A program made the translations under genes and the position numbers. This document shows positions 6,175-6,558 of a DNA stretch of 6,558 bases, piece after piece. Positions within the stretch are counted from its first letter, which is position 1, and each line of letters begins with the position of its first letter. Below the pieces are notes generated by a model, which searched no databases, was not told the DNA's origin, and worked only from the letters and a program-made list of their open reading frames with translations. This stretch comes from Gemmatimonadota bacterium. GTDB taxonomy: Bacteria > Latescibacterota > UBA2968 > UBA8231. The stretch lies in assembly GCA_009845645.1 (NCBI GenBank), contig VXZF01000749.1, positions 1 to 6,558 on the forward strand. The letters run 5' to 3'.

Positions 6175-6558
6175 TCAGCCAGAAGCCTAACGGCGGCAGT
6201 TCAAAACGGAAAACAGCGTTCTTGGCGCTCTTGATTTTTCTCTTCACTAGTCCGGCAATGGGCACGAGTACCGAGGACGACCCGATCGTCGTCCCATTGC
6301 AGTGGGTGCGGCCAAGTGAGGAGGTGCTCGCCGACTTTGGTTGGCCAGGACTCGACTTTGAAGACCAAGGCTGGATCGGCAAGCAGCCCTTCGAGTCCGG
6401 TCTCCGGGGTCTGCCGCCAACCGACCGGATCCTGTTCTATGGGATCTTCGATCTCAGTGCAGAATCCATCATCTTGTCACGTAGCCCAGAGAAGGCTGCG
6501 GAGCGCCTGTGGACGCTTCCACAACGCGAAGCCCCCGACTCCCGCGTTTCTTGGATCA
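6171..6558 (+). CDS. Exported paralogue of the TlpA-like protein, tandem copy 2 (3' partial)
   Basis: The frame is open from the ATG at 6171 to the window edge: 129 full codons without a stop. It begins MISQKPNGGSSKR, identical to copy 1, then has a different hydrophobic core ending in SPAMG, which still makes a plausible Sec signal peptide with cleavage near residue 29. The mature start matches copy 1 in long blocks, for example PIVVPLQWVRPSE, an identical run of 26 residues beginning ESGLRGLPPT, and LWTLPQREAPDSRVSWI. About 100 of 127 aligned residues are identical. The thioredoxin domain is expected by homology but lies outside the window, so it cannot be confirmed that WCGPC is present or that the frame stays open. 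Function is as uncertain as for copy 1; the duplication suggests related but not identical targets. Confidence 0.85.
   Translation, partial: MISQKPNGGSSKRKTAFLALLIFLFTSPAMGTSTEDDPIVVPLQWVRPSEEVLADFGWPGLDFEDQGWIGKQPFESGLRGLPPTDRILFYGIFDLSAESIILSRSPEKAAERLWTLPQREAPDSRVSWI

Larger units (their letters stand above)
6154..6558 (+). repeat. Tandem duplication, unit 2 (matches 4694-5092)
   Basis: This is the second unit of the tandem pair, aligned with 4694-5092 up to the window edge. Near-identical blocks alternate with divergent ones. It has two extra codons (Gly-Trp, residues 57-58 of the encoded protein) relative to unit 1. Confidence 0.9.

Overview
The window looks like a moderately GC-rich Gram-negative-type bacterium, because it encodes a periplasmic adaptor of the kind used in tripartite (inner membrane, periplasm, outer membrane) export. 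All supported genes are on the + strand and packed with gaps of 20 to 104 bases. The lineage cannot be fixed from the sequence. The arrangement of adaptor, two LolD/MacB-type ATPases and an 8-helix MacB/FtsX permease of about 780 residues is common in groups such as Acidobacteriota and Bacteroidota, but that is background knowledge and only weak evidence here.

Bases 1-4644 hold an ABC export operon. It contains the 3' part of an HlyD/MacA-type adaptor (1-800, entering from the left edge), two different ABC ATPases (828-1562 and 1619-2293), and a 776-residue permease with two MacB-type periplasmic domains and two FtsX cores (2314-4644). The permease resembles two half-permeases in one chain, which fits with two non-identical ATPases being encoded beside it. 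The substrate is not indicated and no outer-membrane TolC-like gene is visible.

Bases 4645-6558 hold a tandem pair of paralogous exported proteins. The first (4711-6066) is complete: a signal peptide, about 280 residues I do not recognise that include two acidic loops resembling calcium sites, and a C-terminal TlpA-like thioredoxin domain with WCGPC. The second (6171 to the window end) repeats the same ribosome binding site, signal-peptide start and N-terminal region at about 79% amino-acid identity, then runs off the edge. The period is about 1.46 kb, so the array may continue downstream.

The parts most worth a second look are the patchy divergence between the tandem copies, a 24-codon ORF that overlaps the second copy's start by ATGA, a 19-bp tandem duplication that carries both a stop codon and the next gene's ribosome binding site, two abutting inverted repeats between the permease and the thioredoxin genes, and the unusual D-loop of the second ATPase. 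No RNA gene, CRISPR array, insertion sequence or convincing rho-independent terminator was seen. There is no gene-free stretch longer than about 105 bases.
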